Both the position numbers and the translations under genes were made by a program. The notes beneath the pieces are model-generated. The model had not been told where the DNA came from. It did no database searches and saw only the letters and a program-made list of their open reading frames with translations. Positions 6,222 to 6,996 of a stretch of DNA of 6,996 nucleotides are shown here, one piece after another. Numbering within the stretch: position 1 is the stretch's first letter; the number at the start of each line of letters is the position of its first letter. The DNA is from Gemmatimonadales bacterium UBA2982 (GTDB lineage Bacteria > Gemmatimonadota > Gemmatimonadetes > Longimicrobiales > Gaopeijiaceae). The stretch spans positions 1 to 6,996 of the forward strand of contig DEAM01000007.1 of NCBI GenBank assembly GCA_002347035.1, read 5' to 3'.

Positions 6222-6533
6222 TCAAACAGCGCTCCGCCGCGGGATGTTCTTCGGTTTGCCGTCCGAGGTGCGCCCTTTGAACCCGGACTGTTTCTTTTGG
6301 CGCTTCGTCCACCACCTGCGCTTGTCCGAGTCCTTCGTGTCGGCCTCGCTCTCGGCGTTTTTTACCGCTTTTAGCTTTGCCGTGGCTTCCGCTTCGAGGA
6401 CTTTGAGCGTTGCAGCGCGTATGCCCTGGTCCTCATCCAAGTGACACTTCTTGTACTTCTTGCCGGAGCCACAAAGACAGCGGTCGTTTCGCCCTGTGGT
6501 CTTCAAACGCACTTCGTAGTCGCTGTCAGTCAT
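6222..6533 (-). CDS. Small SEC-C zinc-knuckle protein
   Basis: A 103-residue basic protein with one SEC-C motif near the N-terminus: GRNDRCLCGSGKKYKKCH, with zinc ligands Cys19, Cys21, Cys30 and His31 in the C-x-C-x8-C-H pattern known from the SecA C-terminus. The rest (about 40-103) is a charged Ala/Glu/Lys-rich stretch, possibly helical, followed by a Lys/Arg-rich tail with an RRWW patch. There is no other domain, so it is a stand-alone SEC-C protein. Its role is unknown, and binding to ribosomes, nucleic acid or a SecB-like partner is only inference. I place the start at ATG 6533 because GAGAGG lies just before it. A TTG at 6545 would add four residues but overlaps that ribosome binding site. 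It is divergent from the small ORF at 6603. Confidence 0.82.
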   Translation of the reverse strand: MTDSDYEVRLKTTGRNDRCLCGSGKKYKKCHLDEDQGIRAATLKVLEAEATAKLKAVKNAESEADTKDSDKRRWWTKRQKKQSGFKGRTSDGKPKNIPRRSAV

Positions 6534-6602
6534 TGGGCCTCTCAATGGTTCGGGGCCGATTGCGCGCCCGCCTATGAACGTAATCTACCCGACCCGAAAA
6601 GG

Positions 6603-6746
6603 GTGACGAGAACCCTACTATTTGTGCTGGCTCTGATAGCGTCTGGGTGTGGACCACCGGACGGACCGGGTGAGACTATGCTACGAGAAAGTAAAAGTGC
6701 AGCTGTGCGACGAAGCGGCGATGTTTGTTCCCGGGTGCCTCTTTGA
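6603..6746 (+). CDS. Possible small lipoprotein or broken gene
   Basis: A GTG-initiated frame of 47 codons begins TRTLLFVLALIASGC, a textbook lipoprotein signal (short charged start, hydrophobic core, lipobox IASGC with the cysteine near residue 16), followed by a Gly/Pro-rich GPPDGPGE linker. After that the frame reads arginine-rich and ends at TGA 6744. No proper ribosome binding site is seen, because AAAAGG directly abuts the GTG. From about 6685 the +1 frame reads EKVKVQLCDEAAMFVPG before a TAG at about 6763, which looks more protein-like. The gene may therefore be frameshifted or decayed, or it may be a genuine tiny lipoprotein. Divergent from the SEC-C gene. I do not recognise a family. 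Confidence 0.35.
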   Translation: MTRTLLFVLALIASGCGPPDGPGETMLRESKSAAVRRSGDVCSRVPL

Positions 6747-6915
6747 AACCATGCCAGGCTAGCACCGGCTCAATGGTCAAGTGGAGGAGTGAGAGCGCGG
6801 CCTCGAAGACAGCACCTAGCTCCCCTCCGTGGCACCAGCCACCCCTGTTTTGAAGTTGTATTGAGGTGCCCCCGAATCAGTTGCGGGTCGTGGGGTTCAG
6901 GGGCAGAATCAGGGC
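6747..6915. other. Leader region of right-edge gene
   Basis: No gene is supported. GGAGG at 6783-6787 is followed 1 nt later by a GTG whose frame runs to a TAA overlapping the ATG at 6916, but the spacing is too short and the translation is Arg/Pro/Cys-rich and unconvincing. GTGG and CCAC near 6830-6843 can form a 4-bp hairpin. TTGAAG at 6850-6855 is a weak -35 candidate without a matching -10 box. Confidence 0.3.
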
Positions 6916-6996
6916 ATGAATAAGACGAACGCTGTTCTGCTGCTCTTCCTGCTCCTGATATTCGCTGCTCCGGTGGTCGGCCAAGAGGCTGGCCAA
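6916..6996 (+). CDS. Secreted protein, 5' end only
   Basis: An ATG opens a frame of 27 codons that is still open at the window edge. It encodes a typical Sec signal peptide: MNKTN positive start, a long Leu/Phe/Ile core (residues 7-16), and a likely signal peptidase I site near AAPVVG|Q (residues 17-23). There is no lipobox cysteine, so the mature protein would be periplasmic, outer-membrane or secreted. The ribosome binding site is poor: AGGG is almost adjacent to the ATG, and AGGGG lies about 13 nt upstream. The function cannot be told from the part present. Confidence 0.65.
   Translation, partial: MNKTNAVLLLFLLLIFAAPVVGQEAGQ

Noticed and set aside
6441..6602. Upstream extension of the small lipoprotein frame to ATG 6441
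   Set aside because: It would be antisense to the SEC-C motif, and it would place the lipobox signal in the middle of the protein.

Overview
The window looks like a chromosomal segment of an uncultured or poorly characterised Gram-negative-type bacterium of moderate GC. Supporting points are two proteins with lipobox signal peptides, a bacterial tRNA-Pro whose 3' CCA is not encoded, and a MetA-type methionine gene. The missing CCA argues mildly against an enteric gammaproteobacterium, but I cannot assign a phylum from the sequence alone. There is no sign of phage, transposon, CRISPR or integron machinery.

Layout. Positions 1-255 are a left flank with no convincing gene. On the + strand follow a hexameric-type glutamate dehydrogenase (256-1623), a secreted lipoprotein with a six-bladed NHL/PAL-like propeller (1759-2913), a strong hairpin terminator (2954-2995), a rhomboid intramembrane serine protease (3038-3748), a divergent MetA-family homoserine O-acyltransferase (3878-4951), a tRNA-Pro(GGG) (4992-5065) and a second intrinsic terminator (5082-5118). 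On the - strand lie a small membrane methyltransferase of the isoprenylcysteine carboxyl methyltransferase (ICMT/PEMT) type (5931-5233) and a short SEC-C zinc-knuckle protein (6533-6222). The right end carries a doubtful 47-codon lipoprotein-like ORF (6603-6746) and the signal peptide of a secreted protein that runs off the edge (6916 onward).

How the genes work together. They do not form one obvious pathway. GDH links 2-oxoglutarate and glutamate, and MetA commits homoserine to methionine. The lipoprotein, the rhomboid and the methyltransferase all act at the envelope. Terminators after the lipoprotein and after the tRNA split the + strand set into separate transcription units; metA and tRNA-Pro may share one.

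Novelty. I do not see a clear new multi-gene system. The points most worth a second look are within individual genes: a PAL-like propeller that keeps two of the three zinc-histidine positions, a MetA homologue with altered specificity and lysine positions and a possibly leaderless start, a C-terminal insertion in GDH, and a possible frame break in the small lipoprotein ORF. Residue correspondences to reference proteins are made from memory of those families, not from a computed alignment.
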